DNA from: an uncultured Flavobacteriaceae bacterium
GTDB lineage: Bacteria > Bacteroidota > Bacteroidia > Flavobacteriales > Flavobacteriaceae
Assembly (NCBI GenBank): GCA_937959395.1
Contig: CALGLR010000015.1
Coordinates: 1-64,000, forward strand
Reading direction: 5' to 3'
DNA length: 64,000 nt
Shown here: in pieces, positions 7,464 to 18,067 of the stretch
Layout: each line of letters begins with the position of its first letter
How positions within the stretch are numbered: position 1 is the first letter of the stretch
Position numbers and translations under genes: made by a program
Notes under the pieces: generated by a model
Seen by the model: only the letters and a program-made list of their open reading frames with translations
Told to the model about the DNA's origin: nothing
The model's database searches: none

Positions 7464-9383
7464 TTATTCTATAAGAAACAACGAATTATCAATAATACTC
7501 TCTACTACTTCGGGGTTTAATAACGTACTTATATCTCCCAAATTATCAGCTTCATTATGTGCGATTTTGCGTAAAATACGTCTCATTATTTTACCACTTC
7601 TTGTTTTAGGTAAGCCTTGAGTAAACTGTACTTTTTCTAATTTAGCAATGGGCCCAATACGTTCTGTTATTAACTGGTTTATCTCTTTTCGTAGGTTATC
7701 ATGATCTCTGTCTTCTCCAGCACTTTTTAGAGTGACATAACCATACAAAGCATTTCCTTTAATATCATGAGGAAAACCTACAATAGCACTTTCGGCAACA
7801 GCCGGATGTTCATTTATAGCATCTTCAATTGGAGCTGTACCTAAGTTATGGCCAGCAACAATAATTACATCGTCTACTCTACCAGTAATTCTGTAATACC
7901 CAACTTCATCTCTTAATGCGCCATCTCCTGTAAAATATTTATTATCGAAAGCCGAAAAATACGTGTTTTTATAACGCTCATGATTTCCCCAAATGGTTCT
8001 AGCAATACTTGGCCAAGGAAATTTAATACACAAACGACCTTCTACTTGATTTCCTTTTAATTCATTTCCATTTTCATCCATTAATGCTGGTTGAATTCCT
8101 ATAAAAGGTAAGGTTGCATAGGTTGGTTTTGTTGGTGTTACATAAGGAATTGGTGTTAACATAATACCACCATTTTCAGTTTGAAAAAACGTATCTACTA
8201 TTGGCGCTTTATTTTTACCTACATTATCATCATACCAATGCCAAGCTTCTTCATTTATGGGTTCTCCTACTGTTCCCAATACTTTTAAAGATGATAAATC
8301 ATACTTTTCTACATAACTTAAATCTTCTTTTGCTAAAGCTCTTATTGCTGTAGGTGCAGTATAAAACTGAGTGACTTTATGTTTCTGTACCACTTCCCAA
8401 AAACGACCATAATCTGGATAGCTAGGAACACCTTCAAAAAGAACAGATGTGGCTCCATTTGCTAACGGGCCATAAGCAATATAACTATGTCCTGTTATCC
8501 ATCCAATATCTGCAGAACACCAATAAATATCATTTTCTTTATATTGAAATACGTTTTTAAACGTATAAGCTGCATAAATCATATAACCAGCTGTAGTATG
8601 TAACATTCCCTTTGGCTGCCCCGTAGATCCTGAAGTATATAAAATAAATAAAGGGTCTTCAGCATCCATTATTTCAACATCGCATATATGAGAAGTTTTA
8701 TCTAGTAAAGGTTGTAACCAATAATCCCGATTTGGTTTCATTTCTATTTCAGAAGCTATTCGCTTTACTACCAATACATTTTCTACACTTGGACATTCCT
8801 TTAATGCAACATCTACGATTCCTTTTAAATCTATGGTTTTATGCCCTCTAAAAGAGCCATCACTAGTCACGACTAATTTACAATCACTATCATTAATTCG
8901 TGTTGCTAATGCAGCAGAAGAAAAACCTGCAAATACTACAGAATGTACCACGCCAATTCGCGCACAAGCTAGCATAGAAACCACCAACTCTGGAATCATT
9001 GGTAAATACAAACAAACACGATCTCCTCTTTTAAGACCATGATCTTTAAGTACGTTTGCCATTTTACAAACACGCTCATATAATTCATTATAAGTAATAT
9101 GTAAAGCGTCTTCTTCTGGATTGTTAGGCTCAAATATTATAGCTGTTTTATCACCTCTTGTAATTAGATGTCGATCTAAACAATTCTCGGTAATATTTAA
9201 TTTAGCGCCTTCAAACCATTTCACTTCTGGTTTTCTAAAATCCCAACTTAATACTTTATCCCATTTTTTTCGCCATAAGAAATGTTCTTCAGCTATTTCT
9301 TCCCAAAATAACTCTGGTTCGTTAACCGACTTTCTATAGATTTGGTAATATTCTTCTAAATGTTTTATATGATAATTACTCAT
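7464..9383 (-). CDS. acs: Acetyl-CoA synthetase
   Basis: This cytoplasmic enzyme makes acetyl-CoA from acetate, ATP and CoA through acetyl-AMP. The 639-aa length is normal for AMP-forming ACS. The signature YTSGSTGQPKG is at residues 249-259. GDGALRDEVGYYRITGRVDD holds the adenylation/hinge region. The C-terminal PKTRSGKIMRR contains the catalytic Lys (about K598) that is acetylated in known enzymes. It lies 13 bp downstream of a sodium:solute symporter gene and a DUF4212 gene on the same strand, a common acetate uptake and activation arrangement in Bacteroidota. A short copy of its 3' end exists at 5211-5293. Confidence 0.95.
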   Translation of the reverse strand: MSNYHIKHLEEYYQIYRKSVNEPELFWEEIAEEHFLWRKKWDKVLSWDFRKPEVKWFEGAKLNITENCLDRHLITRGDKTAIIFEPNNPEEDALHITYNELYERVCKMANVLKDHGLKRGDRVCLYLPMIPELVVSMLACARIGVVHSVVFAGFSSAALATRINDSDCKLVVTSDGSFRGHKTIDLKGIVDVALKECPSVENVLVVKRIASEIEMKPNRDYWLQPLLDKTSHICDVEIMDAEDPLFILYTSGSTGQPKGMLHTTAGYMIYAAYTFKNVFQYKENDIYWCSADIGWITGHSYIAYGPLANGATSVLFEGVPSYPDYGRFWEVVQKHKVTQFYTAPTAIRALAKEDLSYVEKYDLSSLKVLGTVGEPINEEAWHWYDDNVGKNKAPIVDTFFQTENGGIMLTPIPYVTPTKPTYATLPFIGIQPALMDENGNELKGNQVEGRLCIKFPWPSIARTIWGNHERYKNTYFSAFDNKYFTGDGALRDEVGYYRITGRVDDVIIVAGHNLGTAPIEDAINEHPAVAESAIVGFPHDIKGNALYGYVTLKSAGEDRDHDNLRKEINQLITERIGPIAKLEKVQFTQGLPKTRSGKIMRRILRKIAHNEADNLGDISTLLNPEVVESIIDNSLFLIE

Positions 9384-9396
9384 TGGTTGCTATTAT

Positions 9397-11124
9397 TTAA
9401 TGATTGACTGCCTCTCCTACTCCACTAGGAATTCTAATATTTTCTACAATTTCTTGCACGTCTTTTGGTGGTGCTTTGGTAAACTTCATAACAATAAAAG
9501 AGACTATAAAGTTAAACAACATCGCAATGGTTCCAAAACCTTCTGGAGAAATACCAAACCACCAATCGGCTTTAGTACCACCACCAAACCAATTAAATTT
9601 AAATTTGGTCATATAAAATAGCATTAATACAATGCCTGCTATCATTCCAGAAATGGCACCTTCTTTATTCATTCGTTTGTAAAAAATACCTAATACAATC
9701 GCTGGAAAAAAGGAAGCCGCCGCTAAACCAAAAGCTAAAGCTACAACAGCTGCGACAAAACCTGGCGGATTAATACCAAAATAACCTGCAACGCAAACGG
9801 CTCCAACTGCAGATAAACGCGCAGCTACTAACTCTCCTTTATCAGAAATTTTTGGGTTTATTATTTTCTTTATTAAATCGTGCGATACCGAGGCCGAAAT
9901 CACTAACAATAAACCTGCTGCTGTAGATAAAGCTGCAGCTAAACCACCAGCTGCGACTAAAGCAATTACCCAGTTAGGCAATTTTGCTATTTCTGGGTTT
10001 GCTAATACCATAATATCTCTATCGATAACCAGTTCATTAATAGTTTCATTAGCAACATATTGAATGATACCATCATTATTCTTATCTCGAAAAGTAATAA
10101 GCCCTGTGGTTTCCCATTTTTTAAACCATTCTGGAACATTCGCATAAGGTTGGTTAGAAACCGTTTCTATCATATTTGTTCTTGCAAATACTGCGACTGC
10201 AGGAGCTGTAGAGTATAAAATGACAATAAGTAACAAAGCAATTCCTGCCGATTTTCTGGCGTCACGAACTCGTTTTACTGTAAAAAAACGAACAATAACA
10301 TGTGGCAAACCTGCAGTACCTACCATTAATGCAAATGTAATCGCAAATACATCTACTAAAGACTTAGAGCCTTTTGTGTATTCAGCAAAACCTAAATCTG
10401 TGCTCAGTCCATCTAGTTTATCTAATAAATACGTTCCAGAACCGTCTGCTAATTGACCTCCAAATCCAAATTGAGGAATAGGGTTTCCTGTCATTTGAAT
10501 AGAAATAAAAATAGCAGGAACCATAAACGCAAAAATTAAAACACAGTACTGTGCAACTTGCGTATAAGTGATCCCTTTCATTCCTCCAAGAACAGCATAA
10601 AATAAGACGATAATCATTCCTATAATAACACCTGTATTTATTTCAACTTCTAAAAATCTAGAAAATACAATACCTACACCTCGCATTTGTCCTGCTACGT
10701 ATGTAAAAGAAACAATAAGCGCACAAAAAACTGCTACAATTCTAGCCGTTTTCGAATAATATCTATCTCCAATAAAATCTGGGACAGTGAATTTTCCAAA
10801 CTTACGCAAATAAGGTGCTAAAAGTAATGCCAGAAGAACATAACCACCTGTCCAGCCCATTAAATATACAGCTCCGTCATAACCTGCGAATGAAATAATT
10901 CCAGCCATTGAAATAAATGAAGCCGCACTCATCCAATCGGCTGCAGTCGCCATGCCATTAGCTAATGGTGATACGCCACCACCAGCCACATAAAACTCTT
11001 TTGTTGAGCTTGCTCTAGACCATATAGCGATACCTATGTAAAGTGCAAATGTAATCCCTACCAATATATATGTCCAACTTTGAACACTAATCTCTGTAAT
11101 TAATAAACTAGTCGTCATAGCCAT
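9397..11124 (-). CDS. Sodium:solute symporter, acetate/VC_2705-type
   Basis: This 575-aa inner-membrane protein has about 13 predicted helices and the SSS family fold. An inserted hydrophilic loop (residues about 310-370) contains an acidic DKNNDG stretch, typical of the VC_2705 subfamily paired with DUF4212 proteins. Its start overlaps the DUF4212 gene by 17 nt, and acs follows immediately, so Na+-coupled acetate or other short carboxylate uptake is likely. The start could be the second Met (MTTSLL) two codons later. The substrate is inferred from context, not from residues. Confidence 0.88.
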   Translation of the reverse strand: MAMTTSLLITEISVQSWTYILVGITFALYIGIAIWSRASSTKEFYVAGGGVSPLANGMATAADWMSAASFISMAGIISFAGYDGAVYLMGWTGGYVLLALLLAPYLRKFGKFTVPDFIGDRYYSKTARIVAVFCALIVSFTYVAGQMRGVGIVFSRFLEVEINTGVIIGMIIVLFYAVLGGMKGITYTQVAQYCVLIFAFMVPAIFISIQMTGNPIPQFGFGGQLADGSGTYLLDKLDGLSTDLGFAEYTKGSKSLVDVFAITFALMVGTAGLPHVIVRFFTVKRVRDARKSAGIALLLIVILYSTAPAVAVFARTNMIETVSNQPYANVPEWFKKWETTGLITFRDKNNDGIIQYVANETINELVIDRDIMVLANPEIAKLPNWVIALVAAGGLAAALSTAAGLLLVISASVSHDLIKKIINPKISDKGELVAARLSAVGAVCVAGYFGINPPGFVAAVVALAFGLAAASFFPAIVLGIFYKRMNKEGAISGMIAGIVLMLFYMTKFKFNWFGGGTKADWWFGISPEGFGTIAMLFNFIVSFIVMKFTKAPPKDVQEIVENIRIPSGVGEAVNH

Positions 11125-11365
11125 ACTTTTTATCTAGTTTATTCATTAGCCTTATGTAAACGAAAATGAGAATTACAAAGACATACATAGATCCCTGCTG
11201 TGCAAACCAAAATCCCAGTTTAAACCCACCAATTTTAATTTTATCTAGTGCGTCTTTAAACATAATTCCTGCACCAAAAGAGACTAAAAACCATATCGCA
11301 AGTAAAATAATAACGTACTTAATATTTTCTTTCCAATAGGCAACAGCCTTATTTTTTTCTGTCAT
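11108..11365 (-). CDS. DUF4212 small subunit of solute symporter
   Basis: I place the start at the Met of MTEKNKAVAYW (nt 11363-11365), giving 85 aa. An upstream in-frame Met would give 102 aa (to 11416), but the extra residues are not family-like. The protein has two transmembrane helices (around VIILLAIWFLVSFGAGIMF and MYVFVILIFVYI) and is the usual small partner encoded directly before VC_2705-type symporters. It overlaps the symporter gene by 17 nt, which points to coupled translation. Its precise role in transport is not settled. Confidence 0.85.
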   Translation of the reverse strand: MTEKNKAVAYWKENIKYVIILLAIWFLVSFGAGIMFKDALDKIKIGGFKLGFWFAQQGSMYVFVILIFVYIRLMNKLDKKYGYDD

Positions 11366-11612
11366 ATTTTGTTTTTTTATAGTCCTAAATAAATGATAAT
11401 AACTGTTATTATTCAAATATGTTTACCTAGAGGCTTCTAATGAATAAGGCTTAAATTATTTTCTATTATCAAATGGCAGTTCTAATATACAATACTAAAC
11501 GACTTCATAAATAAACAAAAAATGAATAGTTAAACACAAAACACACTTTATCGTAAAAAAACAACGTTTTGTCGAAAAAATGAATTATATTAGCATCCCA
11601 AATCTACTTGTA

Positions 11613-13535
11613 ATGACAAAAAAAATAATCTACATTTCATTTGCAATTTTTGTTTTTCAATTTTCTTTCAGTCAAAAAAAGGCCGCTCCAATTGAAGAAG
11701 ATATAACACTCGCAAAAGAATTAAAAGAACAGTTTCCTAAAGACCATATTGCCTTAGTGCGCAGTGCAGACTATTTAAGTTTCGGTTATGATAAAAAAAA
11801 TAATAAAGTCACTGTAGATCATAATTTAGAAGAAACGCTAATTAATCTAGACTCCCGTTCAGATATTCAGCTCTATACTTTTTATGACGGTCAATCTAAA
11901 ATTACCAATTTTAATGTAAAATATAGAACTCAAAAAGAAATGTATATTTATCCTAAAGATGAAGCTTACACGAGTAATGACTTGTTTCATAATGATAGCC
12001 GCGTAAAATATCTCTCTTTAGATTTTCCGCTTCTTGGCTATAAATACCATACCACAATAAATAAAAAATATCTTGACGTAAAATATCTAACAAAACTATA
12101 TTTTAATGGCTCATACCCTATCATTAATAAGACTATTAAAGTAGAAGTGCCAGTTTGGCTGAACTTAGAGTTAAAAGAAATGAATTTTGAAGGATTCTCA
12201 ATTGAAAAAACAGTAGAAACAAATTCAAAAACAAACTTTAAAACATATACTTACACGCTTAATGATATTCCAGCGATGTATAAAGAAAAAAATGCACCTG
12301 GCCCCACTTATATTTACCCGCATGTTTTAATTCTTGCCAAATCATTCACATATAATGATATAACTTCAAATTTATTTAATAATACGCAGGATTTATACAA
12401 TTGGTATGTCTCTTTAACTAATGCGCTTGAGAATGATAATTCTGTTATAAAAAACAAAGTTATTGAGCTTACCAAAACAGCAAAAACTGATCAAGAAAAG
12501 ATAAAAAACATCTATTATTGGGTGCAAGATAATATTAGATATATAGCATTCGAAGATGGTATTGCTGGATTTAAGCCAGATGAAGCTTCTTCTGTATTTA
12601 ATAAACGTTATGGCGATTGCAAAGGTATGGCAAATCTTACCAAACAAATGCTTATTGAAGCCGGTTATGATGCGCGTTTAACTTGGATTGGAACAAAACG
12701 AATTGCTTACGATTATTCTATTCCTAGTCTTTCTGTAGATAATCATATGATTTGTACTTTATTTAAAGATGGCAAAACAATATATTTAGATGGCACAGAG
12801 AAATTTAATGCTTTTGGTGAATATGCAGATCGCATACAAGGAAAACAAGTATTAATAGAAAATGGAGAGGATTATATCATTAAAACAGTACCTAATAGTA
12901 ATGCTGGTTTTAATAAAGAAATAACAGATTATGAGTTTTCTATTACTGGAGAAAAAATCGTAGGCAAAGCTTCTAAAAAATACCAAGGAGAAAGTAGATC
13001 GAGTTTGCTTTATTATCTTAATAGTATTAAAAATGATAAAAAAGAGAACTTCTTAGAGTATTATTTAAATAATGGTGATGGCAATATTAAAGTTAATAAT
13101 ATTAACACTTCAAATTTAGAAAATAGAGAATCTGATATTGATTTCTCTTATGACATCACCTTAAATAGCGCTATTTCATCTTTTGACAATATTTATTATA
13201 TAGATCTCGATTTTGATAAAGAATTTTCAGGTTACAATTTTGAAGATAGAAATACAGACTATGTTTTAACTTCAAAAAAACACATAGAATCTAAAACCAC
13301 TTTAAAAATACCTGAAGGCTATACAGCTTCTGAACTACCACAAAATATTAGTTTTAAAAATGATAATTATGACCTTTCTGTACAATTTAAGAAAGGAGAC
13401 AATAGTATTGTTTATACTAAGAAATTCGTTATAAATAATTCAAAAATAAATAAACAAGATTTTGAAGATTGGAATTCATTTAACTCAAAATTAAATAAAC
13501 TATATAAAGAACAAATAATACTAACTAAACAATAA
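11613..13535 (+). CDS. Exported DUF3857 / transglutaminase-like protein, catalytic triad present
   Basis: I prefer the start at MTKKIIYISF (nt 11613), which gives a clean signal peptide ending FSQ. The longer ORF from 11580 adds 11 residues before it. The 640-aa protein has an N-terminal DUF3857 beta domain (about residues 50-220), a transglutaminase-like core (about 280-400) and a C-terminal beta region. The core shows the papain-type triad: Cys336 in GDCKG, His378 in DNHMIC and Asp393 in LDGTEKF. It may act as a periplasmic peptidase or cross-linking enzyme, substrate unknown. Its stop shares one base with the next gene's ATG, so the two paralogues form an operon. Confidence 0.85.
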   Translation: MTKKIIYISFAIFVFQFSFSQKKAAPIEEDITLAKELKEQFPKDHIALVRSADYLSFGYDKKNNKVTVDHNLEETLINLDSRSDIQLYTFYDGQSKITNFNVKYRTQKEMYIYPKDEAYTSNDLFHNDSRVKYLSLDFPLLGYKYHTTINKKYLDVKYLTKLYFNGSYPIINKTIKVEVPVWLNLELKEMNFEGFSIEKTVETNSKTNFKTYTYTLNDIPAMYKEKNAPGPTYIYPHVLILAKSFTYNDITSNLFNNTQDLYNWYVSLTNALENDNSVIKNKVIELTKTAKTDQEKIKNIYYWVQDNIRYIAFEDGIAGFKPDEASSVFNKRYGDCKGMANLTKQMLIEAGYDARLTWIGTKRIAYDYSIPSLSVDNHMICTLFKDGKTIYLDGTEKFNAFGEYADRIQGKQVLIENGEDYIIKTVPNSNAGFNKEITDYEFSITGEKIVGKASKKYQGESRSSLLYYLNSIKNDKKENFLEYYLNNGDGNIKVNNINTSNLENRESDIDFSYDITLNSAISSFDNIYYIDLDFDKEFSGYNFEDRNTDYVLTSKKHIESKTTLKIPEGYTASELPQNISFKNDNYDLSVQFKKGDNSIVYTKKFVINNSKINKQDFEDWNSFNSKLNKLYKEQIILTKQ

Positions 13536-15706
13536 TGAGAAAATTACTATTTATAACATTCGCTATAATTTGTTCTGCAAGCTTATTTAGTCAAACAAAA
13601 ACTGAAGAAGAAGCTAAAGAATTCTTCTGGGGAAAAGAAGACAAATACAAAACTGCAAATACCATTCCTAATGAATGGAAAAATGAGTCGGCGATAATTA
13701 TTTATAAAAATGAAAACTATGATTTTCATAAATATGGAAAACGAGTAACCTATAAAACCTCAATAAGAAAACGTATAAAACTACTAGACAATGCTGCTGT
13801 GAAAGAATTCTCTGAGTTTTCTTTCGTTAAGCGTTTTAATACCAATAAAGGAAGATATACTTGGAAAAAGAAAGGGGATAATGTTGTTGGAGTAAAAATT
13901 ATTAAACCTAATGGAGATGAAGTAATTATAGATGTTACAAAAGATGCTGTAGAAGAAAAAGGCGAAACTAAAGTTGCTATTCCTAATCTAGAAATTGGAG
14001 ACATTATTGATTACTTTTTTTATAAAGTAGAACCATTTAAATCTACTACACCGTTTACTTTTAAAGCTGTAGAGACGACTTTAGCAGAAGAGTATCCTAT
14101 CCTGGATTTTAAACTTTATTTTGAAACTGAAAACGACTTTTTTGTTAATTTTAAATCGTTTAATGGTGCACCAGAATTAAAAGAAATCATTACCGATAAA
14201 AACAATTTTAGACGTTATTCATTAGAATCTTCAAATATAGAAAAAAGAGAAGGTGCAAGATGGTCTTACCCACTATTAGAAATGCCTTGCTACAAATTTC
14301 AAGTTTATTTTGCTCGAAGATCCTATTACGAAGATGATATCTTAGGTTTCCTTTCTGAAAAAGAAAAAATTATTAAAACTGAGGTCTCTCAAGATGAAGT
14401 CTTAGATCTTTATAAAGCACGGTTTTCCTCTAAAGCAAAAATAAGTGATATTAAAGGGTTTTTAAAAGATAAAACCTTTTCTAGTGAAGAAGAAAAAGTT
14501 AAAGCTGCTTATTACTATATGAGGCATCATTACTTAACACGATTTATTGAAGCCTATATTGTAAAGCAAGCAGATATTGTTTATTATCCCTATGAATATT
14601 ATGAAACAAAGGCCATTTCTATTCAAAATAGAAATAGGTTTATACGCTATTTTACAGCATTTTTAAAACGTCAAAAAATAAGTTACGACATCGTAATTGC
14701 TAAAAAAAGATACGATGGAACTATTAATGATCTTTTAATAGAAGACAATGTCAATCTTGTTTTAAAAGTAAAAACAAGCACACCTATATATCTTGACCTT
14801 TTTAGTCCTCATACAAGTATTAATGAGTTTCCTGCTTTACTTGAAGGAACACAGGCTTATTTATTAGAAACTGAAAAAGGCAAAATAGAATCAATAAATA
14901 AAGAAACTCTTCCTATTTCTACATACAAAGACAACGTTAGTCATAAATCTCTTACTCTAGAATTAAATGACTCATTTTCAAAAATAAATGTTAACTCTCT
15001 TAATAAATACAAAGGACATCTTAAAAAAGAAATTCAATATGATAAAATGATTTATAGTGATTATGTACATGAAGACTATAAGAAATATGAAACAATACAA
15101 TTCATCGATTTAGTAAAGAAAAAGAAACTTAAAGCTAAATATAGTAAAGAGATAGATGCTTTAATTAAAAAATATAAAGAGCGAATAAAAGAAAGCCTTA
15201 TAAAAAGTGCTAAGCAAGAGTATAGCGTGTCAAAAATTAGTAATTATGATTATGACATTAAATCTACTGGGAGATATGGTTTAGATTCTTATTTTTCTTA
15301 TAGGGAATCTTATGCAATTGAAGATCAATTTATAAAAAAAGCTGGTCCTAATTATATTATTGAAATAGGAAAATTTATTGGTGGTCAAATTGAAATAAAG
15401 GAAAATCAAAAAAATAGAAGCGAAAATATAAACATGGCCTATGCTAGAACTTTCAATTACGATATAAAATTACAAATTCCTGAAGGCTATACTGTGAACG
15501 GTTTGGATAAGTTAAATAAATCTGTAGATAACATTACAGGTTCTTTTATTAGCACAGCTGTTCTAGATGGTGAAACATTAGTTATTAAAACAAAAAAAGA
15601 ATACAAGAGCACTTATGTTCCTAGTAAAAACTGGAGTTTAATGGTAAAGTTTATTGAAGAAGCTTATCAATTTACCAATGAAAAAATATTATTAAAGAAA
15701 AAATAA
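13535..15706 (+). CDS. Exported DUF3857 protein, transglutaminase core without catalytic Cys
   Basis: This 723-aa paralogue of the preceding gene overlaps it by one base. It has a signal peptide (residues 1-19, ending LFSQ), an N-terminal DUF3857 region with WKNESAIIIYKNENYDF, and a helical middle that aligns in position with a transglutaminase core. There the GDCKG motif is absent (the region reads YYPYEYYETKAISIQNRNRF), so it is probably inactive as a protease or transglutaminase. It may be a regulatory or structural partner of the active neighbour. The C-terminal part is Lys-rich and beta-structured. The function is unknown. Confidence 0.8.
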   Translation: MRKLLFITFAIICSASLFSQTKTEEEAKEFFWGKEDKYKTANTIPNEWKNESAIIIYKNENYDFHKYGKRVTYKTSIRKRIKLLDNAAVKEFSEFSFVKRFNTNKGRYTWKKKGDNVVGVKIIKPNGDEVIIDVTKDAVEEKGETKVAIPNLEIGDIIDYFFYKVEPFKSTTPFTFKAVETTLAEEYPILDFKLYFETENDFFVNFKSFNGAPELKEIITDKNNFRRYSLESSNIEKREGARWSYPLLEMPCYKFQVYFARRSYYEDDILGFLSEKEKIIKTEVSQDEVLDLYKARFSSKAKISDIKGFLKDKTFSSEEEKVKAAYYYMRHHYLTRFIEAYIVKQADIVYYPYEYYETKAISIQNRNRFIRYFTAFLKRQKISYDIVIAKKRYDGTINDLLIEDNVNLVLKVKTSTPIYLDLFSPHTSINEFPALLEGTQAYLLETEKGKIESINKETLPISTYKDNVSHKSLTLELNDSFSKINVNSLNKYKGHLKKEIQYDKMIYSDYVHEDYKKYETIQFIDLVKKKKLKAKYSKEIDALIKKYKERIKESLIKSAKQEYSVSKISNYDYDIKSTGRYGLDSYFSYRESYAIEDQFIKKAGPNYIIEIGKFIGGQIEIKENQKNRSENINMAYARTFNYDIKLQIPEGYTVNGLDKLNKSVDNITGSFISTAVLDGETLVIKTKKEYKSTYVPSKNWSLMVKFIEEAYQFTNEKILLKKK

Positions 15707-15857
15707 CATGTCATTTTAATGAGCTATTAAAAATATAATAGGATAAGGTAAATATCTCATTAAAAATAGTCGAAATTCTTTTTAATACAAAACATTAGAC
15801 TTCGACTGTCTTCCCTTAAGCAATTAAATATTGTTTTTTAGGCAGTCACTTTGTTTT

Positions 15858-17243
15858 TTAAGTATTAATATTATTTTTTTTTAATCCACCAAAGTAGATT
15901 TTTGCTTCTTTTAATACTTTTGGAGCCAATAATATAGTCGCTAACATTGTAGGAATAGCCATTAAAGCAAAAACACCATCAATTAGGTTTAACATTAAAC
16001 TTAATGAAGTAGTTGCTCCAAGAATAATACTCGCGATATAAAAATAGTTAAAATAATGTTTGTTATGCGCCCCGAAAAGAAAAGAAGTACACTTCATTCC
16101 ATAATATGAATAACTAAATAAAGAAGAAATACTAAAAACGGCGACGCAAAGCATTAGTAAATAATTCCCGCCATAGGGTATCGCTTTTGCAAATGCCGAA
16201 GCTGTTAGACTTACACCATTGGCATCACTTGTTTGCCACACTCCTGTTACTAAGATTACTAAAGCTGTAAGCGTACATACTATTAAAGTATCTATCGCTG
16301 GTCCTAACATTGCAACAAGGCCTTCGCGTATAGGTTCTGCTGTTTTTGCTGCGCCATGTGCCATTGGTGCTGTACCAATACCTGCTTCGTTAGAAAAAGC
16401 GCCACGTCTTATTCCTAAAAGGATTAGACCTCCTAAAACACCTCCAAAAAAAGCATCTCCTTTATAAAATAAAGCTGAAAATGCATCTGTAAATATTAAA
16501 CCCAAATATTTTGGAACCTCGTTTATGTTTGCTGCAAGAATAATTATAACTAATACAAAGTAGAGCAAAACCATACTTGGTACTAATTTAGAAGCTACTT
16601 TACTTATTCTATTTAACCCTCCAAGAATAACTATTGAAGTCATAATAACTAATAACAAACCAATAATTAAGTTGCTATAAAAACTAATCTTAAATCCGTT
16701 TGGTATTAATACAATGTCATTAATTGCTTGTGTGAGTTGATTCACATTAAATACAGGTAAAACTCCTATAAGTCCACAAAGACAAAAGAAAACAGCCAAT
16801 GGCTTCCATTGCTTTCCTAATCCTTCAGTGATAAAATACATGGGACCACCTTGAAGGTCTCCATTACTATCTTTACCACGAAACATAACGGCTAATGTCG
16901 ATGTAAAAAACTTGGTACTCATACCAATTATAGCACTAATCCATAACCAAAAAACAGCTCCTGGTCCTCCAACAGCTATAGCCACAGCGACACCTGAAAT
17001 ATTTCCCATACCAATAGTTGTAGACAAAGCTGTTGTTAAAGCTTGAAAATGTGATATTTCTCCAGGATCATCTGGGTTATCATACTTTCCTCTCAATACT
17101 TGAATGGCATGACCAATATATCGAAATGGCAAAAAACGAGAATATATAATAAGAAACAATCCGCCTCCAATAAGTATAATTAATAAAGGTAGCCCCCATA
17201 CAAATGAGGCGAAATCTGCAATAAACTGATCTAGTTTTTCCAT
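15858..17243 (-). CDS. Alanine/glycine:cation symporter (AGCS family)
   Basis: This 461-aa inner-membrane protein has about 11 helices and family motifs such as LQGGPMYFITEGLG and RRGAFSNEAGIGTAPMAHGA (the latter the AGCS signature). It imports alanine, glycine or related small amino acids with Na+ or H+. Length is typical. It is a single gene, convergent with the DUF3857 pair. No regulatory motif is evident upstream. Confidence 0.92.
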   Translation of the reverse strand: MEKLDQFIADFASFVWGLPLLIILIGGGLFLIIYSRFLPFRYIGHAIQVLRGKYDNPDDPGEISHFQALTTALSTTIGMGNISGVAVAIAVGGPGAVFWLWISAIIGMSTKFFTSTLAVMFRGKDSNGDLQGGPMYFITEGLGKQWKPLAVFFCLCGLIGVLPVFNVNQLTQAINDIVLIPNGFKISFYSNLIIGLLLVIMTSIVILGGLNRISKVASKLVPSMVLLYFVLVIIILAANINEVPKYLGLIFTDAFSALFYKGDAFFGGVLGGLILLGIRRGAFSNEAGIGTAPMAHGAAKTAEPIREGLVAMLGPAIDTLIVCTLTALVILVTGVWQTSDANGVSLTASAFAKAIPYGGNYLLMLCVAVFSISSLFSYSYYGMKCTSFLFGAHNKHYFNYFYIASIILGATTSLSLMLNLIDGVFALMAIPTMLATILLAPKVLKEAKIYFGGLKKNNINT

Positions 17244-17371
17244 TATCTAATAGAAGTTAATTCATCTTATAAATGTATTAAAAGCAAGTAAATTCTCAAC
17301 TATTAAACGAATTAAAATGATGAATCTAGAATGAGGTCAATAAATAGTACTATTTCCAAATAGATTAATAC

Positions 17372-17414
17372 AAAAAAAGACCTTACTATTTATAAATAAT
17401 AAGGTCTTTTTTTA
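17372..17414. terminator. Terminator downstream of the AhpD-like gene
   Basis: AAAAAAAGACCTTACTATTT at 17372-17391 pairs with AAATAATAAGGTCTTTTTTT ending at 17414. T-runs on both strands make it usable in either direction. It follows the minus-strand gene ending at 17428. Confidence 0.85.
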
Positions 17415-17427
17415 AATTAAATAAAAT

Positions 17428-18000
17428 TTATACTGCTGCCATCGTGGCTCCAGCAAATTCTAGATCAATATTAACTTTAGTTGCATCTGCCAAGTGATTA
17501 TAAAAAACACCTAGTCCCGACATTGCTATAATTTCCATAACTTGAGATTTGGTATAACCTAAACTCATTAAATGCTTAAAATCTTCTTCACTAGAACTAG
17601 AAGCATTATAAGATAACTTTACCGCAAAATCTATAGCTGCTTTAGCTTTTTCATCGTCAGATTCTGAAAGTGTATTATCTGTTTGTAATGATTTGATTTG
17701 TTCTTCTGTTCCTCCCATCATACCACTAAATGCAGAGTGAGCCGTTTCACAATAACTACAACATTGCTTTGAAGATATTGCAATCATTATCATTTCTTTA
17801 AGGTTGCGATCTAACTTCCCACTCGTAAGAATATGTTGCATTGCTGGAAATATTCCTTTAAGAGCTTCTGGAGCAGTCCCCCATATTTTGAAAAAATTAG
17901 GTACGAAAGGTGCTTTCAATTCTTTTTTTATACCTTCAAAAGTAGTCTTTAACTCTGGCGTTAAGATAGGATCATCAATAATTGTGCTTATAGTTCTCAT
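17428..18000 (-). CDS. Carboxymuconolactone decarboxylase / AhpD-like peroxidase-family protein
   Basis: This 190-aa all-helical protein carries the AhpD-type motif CSYCETAH (C81, C84, H88), preceded by another Cys at 80. The redox-active CxxC and nearby His are those used by alkylhydroperoxidase AhpD-family proteins to reduce peroxides. The rest matches the CMD fold with two helical repeats. No partner AhpC or regulator is adjacent, so its electron donor is unknown. It is transcribed alone, between purC and the AGCS gene, with a terminator after it. Confidence 0.88.
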   Translation of the reverse strand: MRTISTIIDDPILTPELKTTFEGIKKELKAPFVPNFFKIWGTAPEALKGIFPAMQHILTSGKLDRNLKEMIMIAISSKQCCSYCETAHSAFSGMMGGTEEQIKSLQTDNTLSESDDEKAKAAIDFAVKLSYNASSSSEEDFKHLMSLGYTKSQVMEIIAMSGLGVFYNHLADATKVNIDLEFAGATMAAV

Positions 18001-18067
18001 TGTTTCCTGAATTTAATTAATTACGGTAAGTTACTAAATATCAATAATTTTAACTGTTAAGAAAACA

